Below are positions 12,084-23,344 of a stretch of DNA of 64,000 bases, piece by piece. The position numbers were made by a program, and so were the translations under genes. The stretch's first letter is position 1; each line of letters begins with the position of its first letter. The notes below the pieces were generated by a model. It had not been told where the DNA came from. It did no database searches and saw only the letters and a program-made list of their open reading frames with translations. This DNA is from Gigaspora rosea. Taxonomy: Eukaryota; Glomeromycota; Glomeromycetes; Diversisporales; Gigasporaceae. The stretch is from contig QKWP01001688.1 of assembly GCA_003550325.1 (NCBI GenBank), forward strand, positions 23,733-87,732, given 5' to 3'.

Positions 12084-12190
12084 ATGTTAATGTTCGTACA
12101 GGATCTAAGATGATCATTTTGTGTAACTGATCACGTGTAACCCTACATTTTTTCGGGGGAATGCTAGGGTAGTCCTACAACTGGTGCTGT

Positions 12191-12857
12191 CCCCTCACGT
12201 GATGATCATATCAGGTTTCACTATTTCACAACTCAGGTTTCACCCTGTCGTGTTATAATTTAAAGGTGTACCGTACACTTAGACTATCGCTTTAATGTTT
12301 GTGTACATTTTATAATAAAATTTAATTGTACACTTACATAAAGTTTAAAGACAAAGGTTATATATATATGTAACATTAGTATTCAGGAGTCCTCGGCATG
12401 CATGCCACTTGTTCACCAGTATGCATGCACGCCACTTATTCGCCAGTAACAACTTATTGAAGTCGAAATTTAGGAAACTTTGAATTTGTTTTTAATGTGT
12501 CGCAAATCTTATAAAGAATTAGTGGAACTGTAGATTGTACGTACGTACGGTTACAGCCTAATGAAATTGCGAGTATGTTGTCAATCAAAAACTCATGAAG
12601 GTTAATGGTAGAACGACAAAAACCTGTTACAATCGGTATTAAAATTTTTATTACAATCAAGCTTATTAATTTTGCAATATATTGATAATCACTTTTATTG
12701 TTTAATTCAGCTTTCTAAGTTGAATTAAAAAATTTAATACCTAAACTTAAAATACATTTATCTTAAAACTCACAATATAAAGTTTCGTAATAAAAATTTC
12801 TTGAAAATAAGAGATAAAAATTGTCATAAACTTATATTAACTTAAATATAAATATAG
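12191..12857. other. Intergenic sequence upstream of the SPRY-TPR gene
   Basis: No gene is recognised. A short direct repeat (GCATGC..GCCACTTGTTC / CACGCCACTTATTC) lies at about 12396-12446. The missing first exon and promoter of the SPRY-TPR gene should lie here, but no convincing ATG exon can be pointed to. Confidence 0.35.
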
Positions 12858-15800
12858 TACTTAACGCAATTCATTGATTTACCAACTGCTTGGAATCTCG
12901 ATGATAAATCTTCTTATTTGAGCGTAGATGAGAGCGGACTTAGAGTGAATTATGAAGGTGGGACTTAGTGAGACTTAGTTATAGGCAAATAAATTCATGC
13001 GCATGAAATTCTTATCTAATGTATTCTTACACAGGCTGACTAGCTCGAATTATCATAATCATGCGCATGTTGTCCATCGTTAGTATATACATGGTAAATG
13101 AGTTAACATTTCGAATTAATATAATCTTTCTTTAAAATACATAGGTTTGGGCGAAAGCAATGAAGATGTCGGTGCAATACGGGCAAATTACCCAATTCCC
13201 CCACAATGCAAGTTGTTTTATTTTGAAGTTGAAATAATAGACGAAGGAAAAAATAAGTATGCTGAAATATATTCTGCTGTAAATTAAAGTTAAATGTTAT
13301 AGATAATTCTTTACATTCTTTTATTCAAAAGAGCGATTGGAATTGGATTTTGCGAAAAGACGGTTAACTTAAATGGAATGCCTGGTAATTAAACCTTTGT
13401 TATTTGACATATCAACATATATTTATTCATGGTCTTTCATAGGATGGTATTATGGTTCCTGCGGTTATCACGGAGATGATGGCTGCCTATTTTGCTGCTC
13501 AGGAAGGGGTAATCCTTACGGACCATTGTTTTCCACTGGAGATACCATTGGATGCTGTTTAAACTTTACAAATAACACCGTATTCTATACTAAAAATGGT
13601 GTAAACCTAGGTAATTATTGCAAAGCATTGTATTATAATATTTTATGCATATCAGAGTTATTTAATCTTTTACTAAATAAATTTCAAGATATTGCATTCG
13701 TAAATTTAAAAGGATCCTTGTATCCTTGTTTTGGATCGTTGTCGGTAGGTGGATCTATAGAAGTAAATTTCGGTAGTAGACAATTTAAATTTGCAGGTAA
13801 TGTTGAAAAGTTATAAGTGTATTTTTGTTTGATTTGTAATTTAATACTGTAATTCTTTGTAAAATAGCGACTACAAGTAATGATATAGGTGATGAATTGT
13901 TGAAAAATAAGTTAATCGAAGCATTTAATATGTGCATTAATAAGACGAATATATATACACTTGAAGATTTAGAAAATTCATCGAAAATCAAACAAGATAC
14001 TGCTGCTCTTAAATTTCGAGGAAAATTTAATTTTATCATGGGAATTTATGAAGATGCGATCATTGATTTAACGAAATTGATTGATATTGAACCAAACAAC
14101 AAATTTGCACTAAGATATCGAGGAGAAGCCTATTATCTAATGGAGAGGTATGGGGAAGCAATTATTGATCTGACAAAATTGCTTAATCTTGAACCAAACA
14201 GCAAATTTGCACTAAGGTATCTAGGAGAAGCCTATCATCTAACGAAGGAAGTAATTATTGATCTAGCAAAATTGCTTGATATTGAACCCATTGATGACAT
14301 GGATGAATCATTGAAAAAAAAATTGATCGAAGCATTTAATATGTGCAATAATGTGACAAATATATATACACTTGAAGATTTAGAAAATTTTCTGGGAATA
14401 AAACAAGATACTGCGCTTAAATTTCGAGTAAAGTTTAATTTTACCATGGAAAGATATGAAGATGCAATTGTTGATCTAACGAAATTGATTGATATTGACC
14501 AAAACAACAAATTTGCTCTAAGATATCGAGGAGGAGCCTATTATCTAATGGCAAAATATAAGGAGGCAATTATTGATTTGACAAAATTGCTTTATCTTGA
14601 ACCAGACAGCAAATTTGCACTAAGATATCTAGGTGAAGCATATCATCTAACGAAGAAAGTAATTATTTATCTAGCAAAATTGCTTAGTATTGAACCCAGT
14701 GATGACATAGATAAATCATGGAAAAAAAATTGATCGAAGCATTTAATATGTGCAATAATGTGACAAATATATATACACTTGATGATTTAGAAAATTTTCT
14801 GGAAATAAACCAAGATACTGCACTTAAATTTCGAATAAAATTTAATTTTACCATGGAAAGATATGAAGATGCAATTGTTGATCTAACAATATTGGTTGGT
14901 ATTGAACCCAGTGATAATGTAGACGAATTATTAAAAAAACAATGGATTGAAGCATTTAATATGTGCAATAATGCGACGAATACGTATACACTTGAAGATT
15001 TAGAAAATTCATTGAAAATCAATAAAGATTCTGCTCTTAAATTTCGAGTAAAATTTAATTTTATCATGGGAAGATATAATGATGCAATTATTGATCTAAC
15101 AAAATTGCTTGACATTGAACCAAACAACAAATTTGCACTAAGATATCGAGGAGAAGCATATTCTCTGATGGAAAGATATAAGGAAGCAATTATTGATCTG
15201 ACAAAATTGCTTAATCTTGAACCAGACAGCAAATTTGCACTAAGATATCTAGAGGATGCCTATCATCTGACGAAGGAAGCAATTATTGATCTAGCAAAAT
15301 TGCTTGATATTGAACTCAGCGATGAAATAGATGAATCATGGAAAAAAAAATTGATCGAAGCATTTAATATGTGCAATAATGTGACAAATATATATACACT
15401 TGAAGATTTGGAAAATTTTCTGGGAATAAAACAAGATACTGCGCTTAAATTTCGAGTAAAATTTAATTTTACCATGGAAAGATATGAAGATGCTATTGTT
15501 GATCTAACGAAATTGATTGATATTGAACCAAACAACAAATTTGCTCTAAGATATCGTGGAGAAGCCTATTATCTAATGGAAAAATATAAGGAAGCAATTA
15601 TTGATTTGACAAAATTGCTTTATTTTGAACCAGACAGCAAATTTGCACTGAGATATCTAGGTGAAATCTATCATCTAACGAAGGAAGCAATTATTGATCT
15701 AGCAAAATTGCTTGGTATTGAACTCAGTGATGACATAGATGAATCATGGAAAAAAAATTGATCGAAGCATTTAATATGTGCAATAATGTGACAAATACAT

Positions 15801-16189
15801 ATACACTTGAAGATTTAGAAAATTTTCTGGAAATAAGCCAAGTTACTGCACTTAAATTTCGAGTAAAATTTAATTTTACCATGGAAGGATATGAAGATGC
15901 AATTATTGATCTAACAAAATTGCTTGATATTGAAATAAACAACAATTTTGCATTAAGATATCGAGGAAAAGCCTATTATCTAATGGAAAGATATAATGAA
16001 GCAATTATCGATCTAACAAAATTGCTTGATATTGAACCAAACAACAAATTTGCACTAAGAAATCGAGCAGATGCTTATTATCTAATGGAAAAATATAAAG
16101 AATCATTCAATGATGTGAAAAAATTACTGAAAATTGAGACAAATGATGAATTGGCATCAAAACTTTTGGCAAAAATCAATGAAAAGTAA
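12858..16189 (+). CDS. SPRY-TPR protein gene, multi-exon, first exon missing, two frame breaks
   Basis: Predicted exons are 12858-12957, 13145-13256, 13332-13384, 13443-13610, 13689-13796 and 13868-16189, joined by GT-AG introns of about 58-187 nt that keep frame. Exons 1-5 encode a RanBPM/RanBP9-like SPRY domain: LPTAWNLDDKS, AIRANYPIPPQCKLFYFEVE, GWYYGSCGYHGDDG, GDTIGCCLNF, FYTKNG and GSIEVNFG. Exon 6 encodes six long repeats of about 136 residues (the third shortened), each with an IEAFNMCNNVTNIYTLEDLE head and about three 34-residue TPR units (LKFRVKFNFTMERYEDAIVD, ALRYRGEAYYLMEKYKEAII). The domains point to a protein-binding scaffold; its partner is unknown. At 14718-14735 and 15746-15763, a GG(A)8TTGATCGAA run shifts frame by one base; in-frame repeat copies have A9. 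No in-frame ATG exists upstream of 12858, so the start is unresolved. Confidence 0.8.
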
Positions 16190-16513
16190 ATACAAGTTAT
16201 TGTGCTTTATGCATATTTATATTTTCTAATTAATCATATACTCGTTTAATTAATAGGGAGTAAGCGATAATATTTTTCTAATTTTATTTATGCGGATAAA
16301 CTAAATAAATAAACTTTGCTCAATTAATTTTTGGTATGTGCATAAGTAACGTTTATTGAAATTGATGTTTTTTTGTCAAATTGCCCTCTAATCAATATAT
16401 ATCTGTCAAATGACCAGATCGTAAGCTTAAATTTTATTCATACATCCTTAAAAATATGCTTTTTTATTTAATCATTTATTCTAAATCGTTACAACCGTTA
16501 AATTACTAGTTTA
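16190..16513. other. Spacer between SPRY-TPR gene and Sel1 fragment
   Basis: AT-rich and non-coding. It contains one splice-like module, TTAATTAATAG-GGA-GTAAGC (GT at 16260), of the same AG-NNN-GT form as the downstream array. Confidence 0.4.
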
Positions 16514-16951
16514 TAACTACAAAGTCCATGTGTTGATGAAACATATGGATTAGGATGTTTTTATCTTCACGGAATTAACGTTGAAAAAGATGAATATAAA
16601 GCGTTCGTTCAGTTCGAAAAATCTGCCAATATGGGGCATACTGAAGGAATCAATTGTCTTGGTTATTGTTACGAATATGGAATAGGAGTTGAAAAGAATG
16701 AAAACAAGGCATTCATATATTATCAAAAATCGGCAGACATGTATAATTCTAACGGAATGTATCAAGTTGGTTATTATTATTACATAGGAATTGGAGTCGA
16801 CATCGATAAGCATAAAGCGTTTACATATTATATGAAGTCTGCTGAGGCTGGTAATTTCATGGGAATTAGGAAAACTGCCATTTGTTACTATTTCGGAATT
16901 GGAGTTGAAATAAATGAAAATAAATATTATGAATGGAATGAAAAGTATTGA
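16514..16951 (+). pseudogene. Sel1-repeat protein fragment
   Basis: About four Sel1-like repeats of roughly 36 residues are readable: YGLGCFYLHGINVEKDEYKA, LGYCYEYGIGVEKNENKAFI, VGYYYYIGIGVDIDKHKAF and ICYYFGIGVEINENK, ending at a TGA at 16949. The frame is closed just upstream (TAA near 16512) and there is no start codon before the first repeat. It is therefore either an exon opened by a splice acceptor (AAAG at 16517-16520) or the tail of a lost gene. In these fungi Sel1 repeats usually follow a kinase domain, but none is upstream here. A module TTATTATCAG-GGA-GTAAGC lies just 3' (GT at 17022). Confidence 0.6.
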
Positions 16952-17089
16952 TTTTTATTTTTGTTATAATGTTTATAGTTTTTTTGAAGCAAGATTTCTT
17001 ACACAATTTTATTATCAGGGAGTAAGCATGGAATGAATTTATTGATCTATTTATCAGCAATTTAAACGCATAAATACGTATTTATTGTT

Positions 17090-18440
17090 TGTGTTATTTT
17101 AGCCCGTAAGTAGGAAGAATATTTAACATATTATTACACAAAACAGCAAAACAAGTTCACAATGCAAGAACATAAATATTTATTACCATTACGTATAAAT
17201 CATTTCATTCGCATTAATTTAGTCAGTGAGTATAAAGAACATTTAATAATTTTGCTATATAAAAACAGCAAAACGAGATCATAAAGCAAGATATAAATAG
17301 TTATTTACCATTATATACGTACAAATCATTTCATTCGCATTAATTTAGCTAGTGAGTATTTAAGAATTTTACTGCATGAAATAGCAAAATAAGATCATAA
17401 AACAAAAATATAAATACTTATTTACCATTATGTACAATCATTCCATTCGCATTCATCATTTCATTTAGTGAGTGAGTATAAAAAATATTTAATATAATAC
17501 GCAAAACAAGATACAAAGCAAGGACACAAATACTTATTTACCATTACGTACATATCATTTAATTCGCATTAATTTAGTCCGTGAGTATAAAGAACATTTA
17601 ATAATTTTACTACATAAAAACAACAAAACAAGTTCACAAAACAAAAACATAAATACTTATTTACTATTACGTACAATTCATTCGTATTAATTTAGTTAGT
17701 GAGTATAAAGAACATTTAATAATTTTACTACATAAAAGCAGCAAAACATGATCACAACAAGAACATAAATACTTATTTAGCATTACGTACAAATCATTTC
17801 ATTCACATTAATCATTTCATTCAGTGAGTGAGTATAAAGAACACTAATAATATTACTACATAAAAACAGCAAAGCAAATTCACAAAAAAAGAACATAAAT
17901 ACTTATTTACCATCATACAAATCATTTATTCGCATTAATTTAGTCGGTGAGTATAAAGAATATTTATAATTTTACTACATACTATCCGCAAAACTAGATC
18001 ACAAAACAAGAATAGAAATACTTATTCCCCATTACGTACAAATCATTTCATTCGCATTAATTTAGTCGGTGAGTATAAAGAACATTTAATAATTTTACTA
18101 CATAAAAACAGCAAAATAAGCTCACAAAAGAACATAAATACCTATTTACCATTACATAAAATCATTTCATTCGTGTTAATTTAGTTAGTGAGTATAAAGA
18201 ACATTTAATGATTTTACTACATAAAAACAGCAATTAAGATCACAAAACAAGAACATAAATACTTATTTACCATTACGTACAAACCATTTCATTCACATTA
18301 ATTATCCAGTGTGTGAGTATAAAGAAAATTTATTATTTCTGCTACATAAAAACAGTAAAACAAGATCACAAAACAAGAATATAAATACTTGTCTACCATT
18401 ACGTACAAACGATTTCATTCGCATTAATTTTAGTCGGTAA
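17090..18440 (+). repeat. Tandem array of 12 splice-site-like modules upstream of kinase 1
   Basis: The units are 109-129 bp. Each contains CATTTCATTCGCATTAATTT then AG, exactly three bases, then GTGAGTATAAAG, followed by a body with CATAAAAACAGCAAAACAAG and AAATACTTATTTACCATTAC. GT starts lie at 17106, 17226, 17352, 17472, 17581, 17699, 17828, 17947, 18069, 18188, 18313 and 18437. The three bases are CCC, TCA, CTA, TGA, TCC, TTA, TGA, TCG, TCG, TTA, TGT and TCG. The last unit is followed by the kinase acceptor TATGTGTATAG at 18538. No ORF crosses the array. It may be an intron minisatellite or a chain of 3-nt microexons. Confidence 0.85.
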
Positions 18441-18538
18441 ATATAAATATTTTATTTACATTCGATCTAAATTTAAAAGCACAGATGCAAAAAAAACATT
18501 ATCTGTCATATATTATCGGTTTTTTTTTATGTGTATAG

Positions 18539-19910
18539 ATCTTCTAAATATGGAAATTGTGCGCATTGTAATGAATATAACACGCAACCTGCATGGTGTC
18601 TATCATGTGACCCTGATAAAACAACAAGATGGACAAGTGGAAATAAGGATATTGACGATTACATAAAAGCATTCCAAATTAGAACCTTGGCATATGAAGA
18701 CGTGATTGAATGGATTCCATTTGATAGATTATCTAGTGTTGAAGTTATTGGTAAAGGAGGATTTGGTTCCGTATACAAAGCAACCTGGTTGGACGGTATA
18801 AGAAAAGTTGAAAAGATTGATGGTAACTACAAAAGAGCGCTTGAAACTTCCGGCATCGTTGCGCTTAAGAGTTTGTCGAGAGGTTCTTTAAAAGAAGTGA
18901 GCCAAATCGTTATCTGTTTAGTATCTTTAAATAATAATTTATTTAATTTATTTTTTTTAATTAATTCATTTATAAAGTTTGAAAATCATATGAAATGTAT
19001 TTTATATAATTGTCAGCTTAAGATATATGGATTAACTCAAAACATTAAAAATGAATACTTTATGGTATTCCAATATGCTGATAGTGGAAATCTTAACAAG
19101 TTTTTAAGAACTAAATTTCACGAAGTTACCTGGAAGACTAAATTAAAACTACTTTTCGATATTTCTAAAGATTTATATCGAATTCATGATGCAGGGTATA
19201 TTCATGCAGACTTTCATAGTGGTAATATTTTGCAAGACCAACACATTAGTACAACTCTGCAATCTTACATTGCAGATCTAGGATTGTCTAAAAAAGATAA
19301 TGAAAATGGTTCAGAGGGTGAAATTTATGGGGTTATGCCTTATGTAGCTCCAGAAGTATTATCAGGTCAAAAGTTTACAAAAGCTGCAGATATTTATGGT
19401 TTTGGAGTTATTATGTCAGAGATGTCAACTGGACAAAGACCTTTTGATGGTCACGAATTTGATCACATACTTGCGGTAAAGATTTGCAATGGATTAAGGC
19501 CAGAATTTGCTCCCGGAACTCCAGACTGTTATATTGAATTGGCCAATCAATGTATGAACTTGGGTCCTCAGAAAAGACCTAATGCTTATGAAATTTGGGA
19601 TATACTTGAAGAATGGAATATAAGCATAGAAAATTCAGATGATACTAGCAATATTAAAAAGCAATTTTTAGATGCAGATAAAATAGTCAAAACACTGCCG
19701 CTTAACTTACAAAAACATCCAGATTTTATGTATACTAGCAAAATAATTAATACCAAGAAAATATTAAACGAGATTAATGGTACTTATTTTAACAAGTTCG
19801 CTATACTTTTATTGAAATTTATTGAGATTAATTTTGATCTTTGTTTAGCAAGTAGATCTATGGAATTTGTTGAAATGCCTAATGGTAAATATTTTAAAAA
19901 TTATTTATAA
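18539..19910 (+). CDS. TKL-like protein kinase 1 with cysteine-pair head
   Basis: Predicted exons are 18539-18896, 18978-19779 and 19849-19910. The head has CAHCNEYNTQPAWCLSCDP (two Cys pairs). The kinase domain follows: glycine loop GKGGFGSVYKATW, VALKSL lysine, HADFHSGNIL catalytic loop (A in place of the usual R), ADLGLSKK (DLG metal-binding motif) and YVAPEVLSGQ, then DIYGFGVIMSEMSTGQRPF. The tail continues as LPLNLQKHPDFMYTSKIINT, typical of the expanded kinases of arbuscular mycorrhizal fungi. It is a likely Ser/Thr kinase; its substrate is unknown. Both introns (81 and 69 nt) are multiples of three without stops, so retention would leave the frame open. There is no ATG: the body begins at acceptor TATAG at 18538, and the first exon must lie upstream of or within the array. 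The gene otherwise looks intact. Confidence 0.85.
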
Positions 19911-19988
19911 TCAAAATGTATTGATTATTATTTATTTTAAATATTATTTGAATTATTAGATTTATAATATAAATGTATTTATGTATTT

Positions 19989-20229
19989 TACACCGGGGAT
20001 ATTAGTATCCACCCATATGTTATAATAGTTTTTTATTAAAATTTAGGGTTAGGGTACTTTTATATATTAAAGTTAGAATTTGGGTTTTAAATATATTAGT
20101 GTTACACATAGTTACACAATATCTCGCAATGTTTTTGGTGGTCCTGAGCATCTTACTTAGAGCACCTGATCCTGTTTACTTAGTACGCTTTTGAGATATA
20201 GTACCCCGGATATTAATATCCCCGGTATC
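19989..20229. repeat. MITE with CACCGGGGATATTA / TAATATCCCCGGTA ends
   Basis: CACCGGGGATATTAGTATCC at 19991 is inverted at the right end as GGATATTAATATCCCCGGTA. It is about 240 bp and non-coding, and contains an isolated TTTAGGGTTAGGG word. It lies 80 bp after the kinase stop. Confidence 0.65.
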
Positions 20230-20469
20230 GATTAACAATAGTCAATATAAATTTACAAATTATATAAATATTTAATTATTAATTGTTTAATAATATAGCA
20301 TAGTTACTATTTCTATTAATATACAATAAATTAAATTAAAATTGGAATATTTTTTTGCAGAAACTTGCAAAATTTAATTGACATGTTGCCACCATAGATA
20401 ATTGTTATTGCCAAATAACTATATAGTTACTTTATAGTTAACTGACATAGTAGTAAAGTTAGCGTTCCT

Positions 20470-20660
20470 ATGAACCTGAACTGAACTGAACTTAGGTCAG
20501 GTTCAGATTCAGGTTCAATATTGAACCTGAACCTGAACTTGAACATTTTTAAAACATATTCAAGTTTAGTTCAGTATTGAACTTTTAGAACTGGTTCAGG
20601 TTCAGTTCAGGTTCAGTTCAAAAGTTCATGAACATGTTCAGGTTGAATCTAGCATTCATA
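20470..20660. repeat. GGTTCA/TGAACC word array, probable hAT end
   Basis: The hexamer GGTTCA and its complement recur many times, inverted about a centre near 20565. This resembles the subterminal word arrays of the other hAT-like elements in the window. TIRs are weak and no target duplication was fixed. Confidence 0.45.
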
Positions 20661-20718
20661 TAAACTAGTAGGGTGGGGACGGGTCGGGTTTAACCCGAAA
20701 TTTTGCGGGTCGGGCTGG

Positions 20719-22039
20719 TGTTACCCCTGTGACTTAAAATTTTTATCTCCCCTGCTTTATTTGATCGATCATCGTTACATTCGATCATCCTTAAACCTTT
20801 CAATCGTACCTCCGTAAAACATGTTGCTCCTATTACCTTATTTAGATATTCTTAGTAATATAGACATTCGACTTGTCACAACAGCCTTACTTAATCATAG
20901 AACGAATTATTCTTTCCCCTTATAACGCCATTGCTTCTGTACACATATTAATTATGTATGAAATATTATTGCTTCGTTCAGGGACGAACGAACATGAAGC
21001 ATTTAAATATTATCGTCTCGCCCCTCACGCACAAGAATAGTACGATTAAGTTTATAGGTGTTAAAAGAATATTAGCATGTAATTAGAAATGCGTTTGTGC
21101 ATAACTCAATGACGAGATTGTGTATGACGGAAGGAAGTTAAACCGACAATTGAGTAGTGTAAATAATTTATATAGATCGAACATGTATATAAGTCCAATT
21201 ACGTTTGTTATCGTGAGGCTTATCTGAGTAATTCCTCCTTTATAATAAAAGTCTTCTGAGTGAATTCCTATTATATCGTATTGATTGAGTTATTAGTTAT
21301 TTGATATTTGTTATTTGATTTATTTGATTTATAGTTTTAGTTATTGTTATCATGGACTGAGTGATTTATAATCGATTGACTTATTAATACGTTTATTATA
21401 TTTATCACATATTTACTTTAATTTACCCTTTGTCACTATAATAAAACCCGCCTCCTTCTTTTAACCCGAATTAATTATAATCCATCCATTCCGACCTCTG
21501 TTTAGAACCGTCCCGATACATAACCCGTTTACTATCCAAGTAGCTTAAACCGGCGATATTCTGGTGCTCTCCCAACCAATAGTNTTATAGGTGTTAAAAG
21601 AATATTAGCATGTAATTAGAAATGCGTTTGTGCATATCTCAAGGACGAATTGATTGTGTAAGACGGAAGGAAGTTAAGCCGACAATTGTGTAGTTTAATT
21701 AATTATGTATATCGAACATGTATATAAGTACGATGTGTTCGCTCTTCATGTATCATGAACTAATTAGATAGAATTAGATATGACATTAGAGAAGATGTAT
21801 GCCCTTTGAACCCTTCTTCTAATAAAGAGATTTCTCACTAATCATCCCCGCTAGTAAATTGCTTGTCTTAATGCGCATCTACCATGAATATACATTACTC
21901 GTCAGAATCTTGAGTTTCATCTCGATAACCAGTGTTGCTTATAAAGTGTGACAATGATTTCAAATCCAACATTTATTTTTGATTACTATCCCGATAGCTT
22001 TAACTGGCGGGTCTGATCTCTCCCAACCGGATAGTAACA
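20719..22039. mobile_element. LTR-retrotransposon fossil (solo or collapsed LTR)
   Basis: It begins TGTTAC and ends GTAACA, the usual TG..CA-type LTR edges. It contains a roughly 150 bp block (TTATAGGTGTTAAAAGAATA) twice, at about 21052 and 21585, and a single N at 21584. No coding sequence is present. It sits inside the outer hAT-like element and is therefore younger. It is broken; the two internal copies have diverged, so it is not recent. Confidence 0.4.
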
Positions 22040-22691
22040 CCGGGTTCAGACCCGGGTCGGGTTCAAATTATTGACCCGTTATAAATCGGGTCGGGTTCGG
22101 GCGGGCCTATTAAGGTATCGGGTCGGGTTCGGGTTCTGTTCATTGACCCGTAAAGCCCGATCCAACCCGATATAATTTTAAAAAAATTCTTACCGGGAAT
22201 TATTATTTGAGCAGAAATATACTTGTTAGATGAAACCTTAAGGTTTCGTGCTTAGAGATGGGGAAAATGCGCATGAATGCGCATGATATATAAAATGCGC
22301 ATGATACCGCATGATAAAAAAATTTTTTTAATTTTTATCTTTATGATTGATAATATCTAAATAAAGATACTAATATTGAAACTAAAATCAGATTTTGCCT
22401 ATATATATAAATTTTTACAAATCATCTAATTGTAAACTTAATCGTGCTTATCTTATATAATTTGTCACCTGACCCGTGGGAGCTTTGTATAAAACTTCAG
22501 AATCTTAGTTAAATTCTGTAAATTCGCATTATATAATATTCATAAATATGCTGAGCTGTTTGCATTGAATCGTCACAAAAAAATTCTGTTACTAACATAC
22601 TATTCTATTAACTACAGTATATGGTTAAGATTGAGTTAGTTTGCATTGAAATTATGTTATTATAAAACTCTGCCACAGTATTCACCTCTAT

Positions 22692-23344
22692 TCCCCTATA
22701 AAAAAAGTGGTCCGGGGTGTGGTACGGGTTGTGTCTGGAATCCACGGAATGGCACGGTCGGAGTGGTACGTATAGAGCTGTTGACGGAATATCACGGTAA
22801 AAAGTGGTACGGGGAGGTGGCACGTTATGAGACGTCATACGTAATGGCAACTTCATTTCACGGAATGATACGTGTCGAAGGTGGTACGTGTTGGCTCGTT
22901 TCACGAAGAGCGAAAGATCAATATACGATTTTTTTTAAAAAAATTGCGATATCTCATAATTTCACTAATGAAACTGCTCTGGGTGTCTTAACAAAAAAAA
23001 TGCCTTGCAAAATTTTGATACATGAGCAGTTGTTAGTTTGTTTATATTGTATTGATTGTTGATATAAATTTATGTAATCTACTTGTATGTATATATTTTT
23101 TTTATCACACGTTAATTCACGTTAATTACCTGGCCAAATCCCGTGCCTTTTGGACTAGTAAAGTGTTGCAAAACCCGAGCCATTAACGGTCCATTTTGTA
23201 CGGGCATACGGTCCACCACGGGCCAAAATCCGTGACAATCCAAGCCTCCTACGTACCAAATACGGGTTTAATCCGTGCCACCAAAACCCGTGCCTTTACT
23301 CAGCCAACCCGTACCTTTACGGACCATTTTTCTTATAGGGTTCC
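22692..23344. mobile_element. Nested element with CCCTATAA ends and CACGG/GTACGG words
   Basis: The left end CCCCTATAAAAAAAGTGGTC and right end GACCATTTTTCTTATAGGG are inverted. Between the ends, GTGGTACGG, CACGGAATGG and their complements recur many times. The open frame at 22646-23062 simply reads through this word array and is not a gene. A related end is at 55266. Confidence 0.6.

Larger units (their letters stand above)
7782..12190. mobile_element. Mutator-like (MULE) transposon, ~4.4 kb, with long inverted ends
   Basis: The left terminal block 7782-7904 and the right block 12086-12190 are inverted repeats of about 105-120 bp sharing TGAAAAAATGTAGGTTTACA, CACGTGATCAGT and ACAAAATGATCA. 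Between them lies a MULE transposase on the minus strand (8517-11008). A clear 8-9 bp target duplication could not be fixed because the outermost bases have diverged. Long inverted ends plus a MULE transposase identify the superfamily. Confidence 0.8.

Noticed and set aside
14235-15945. Several minus-strand frames of 70-180 codons opposite the TPR exon
   Set aside because: They are the antisense shadow of the repeated TPR coding sequence and repeat only because the plus strand does.
22646-23062. 138-codon open frame on the plus strand
   Set aside because: It reads through the repeated GTGGTACGG/CACGG words and the terminal repeat of the nested element. Protein content is an artefact of the word array.
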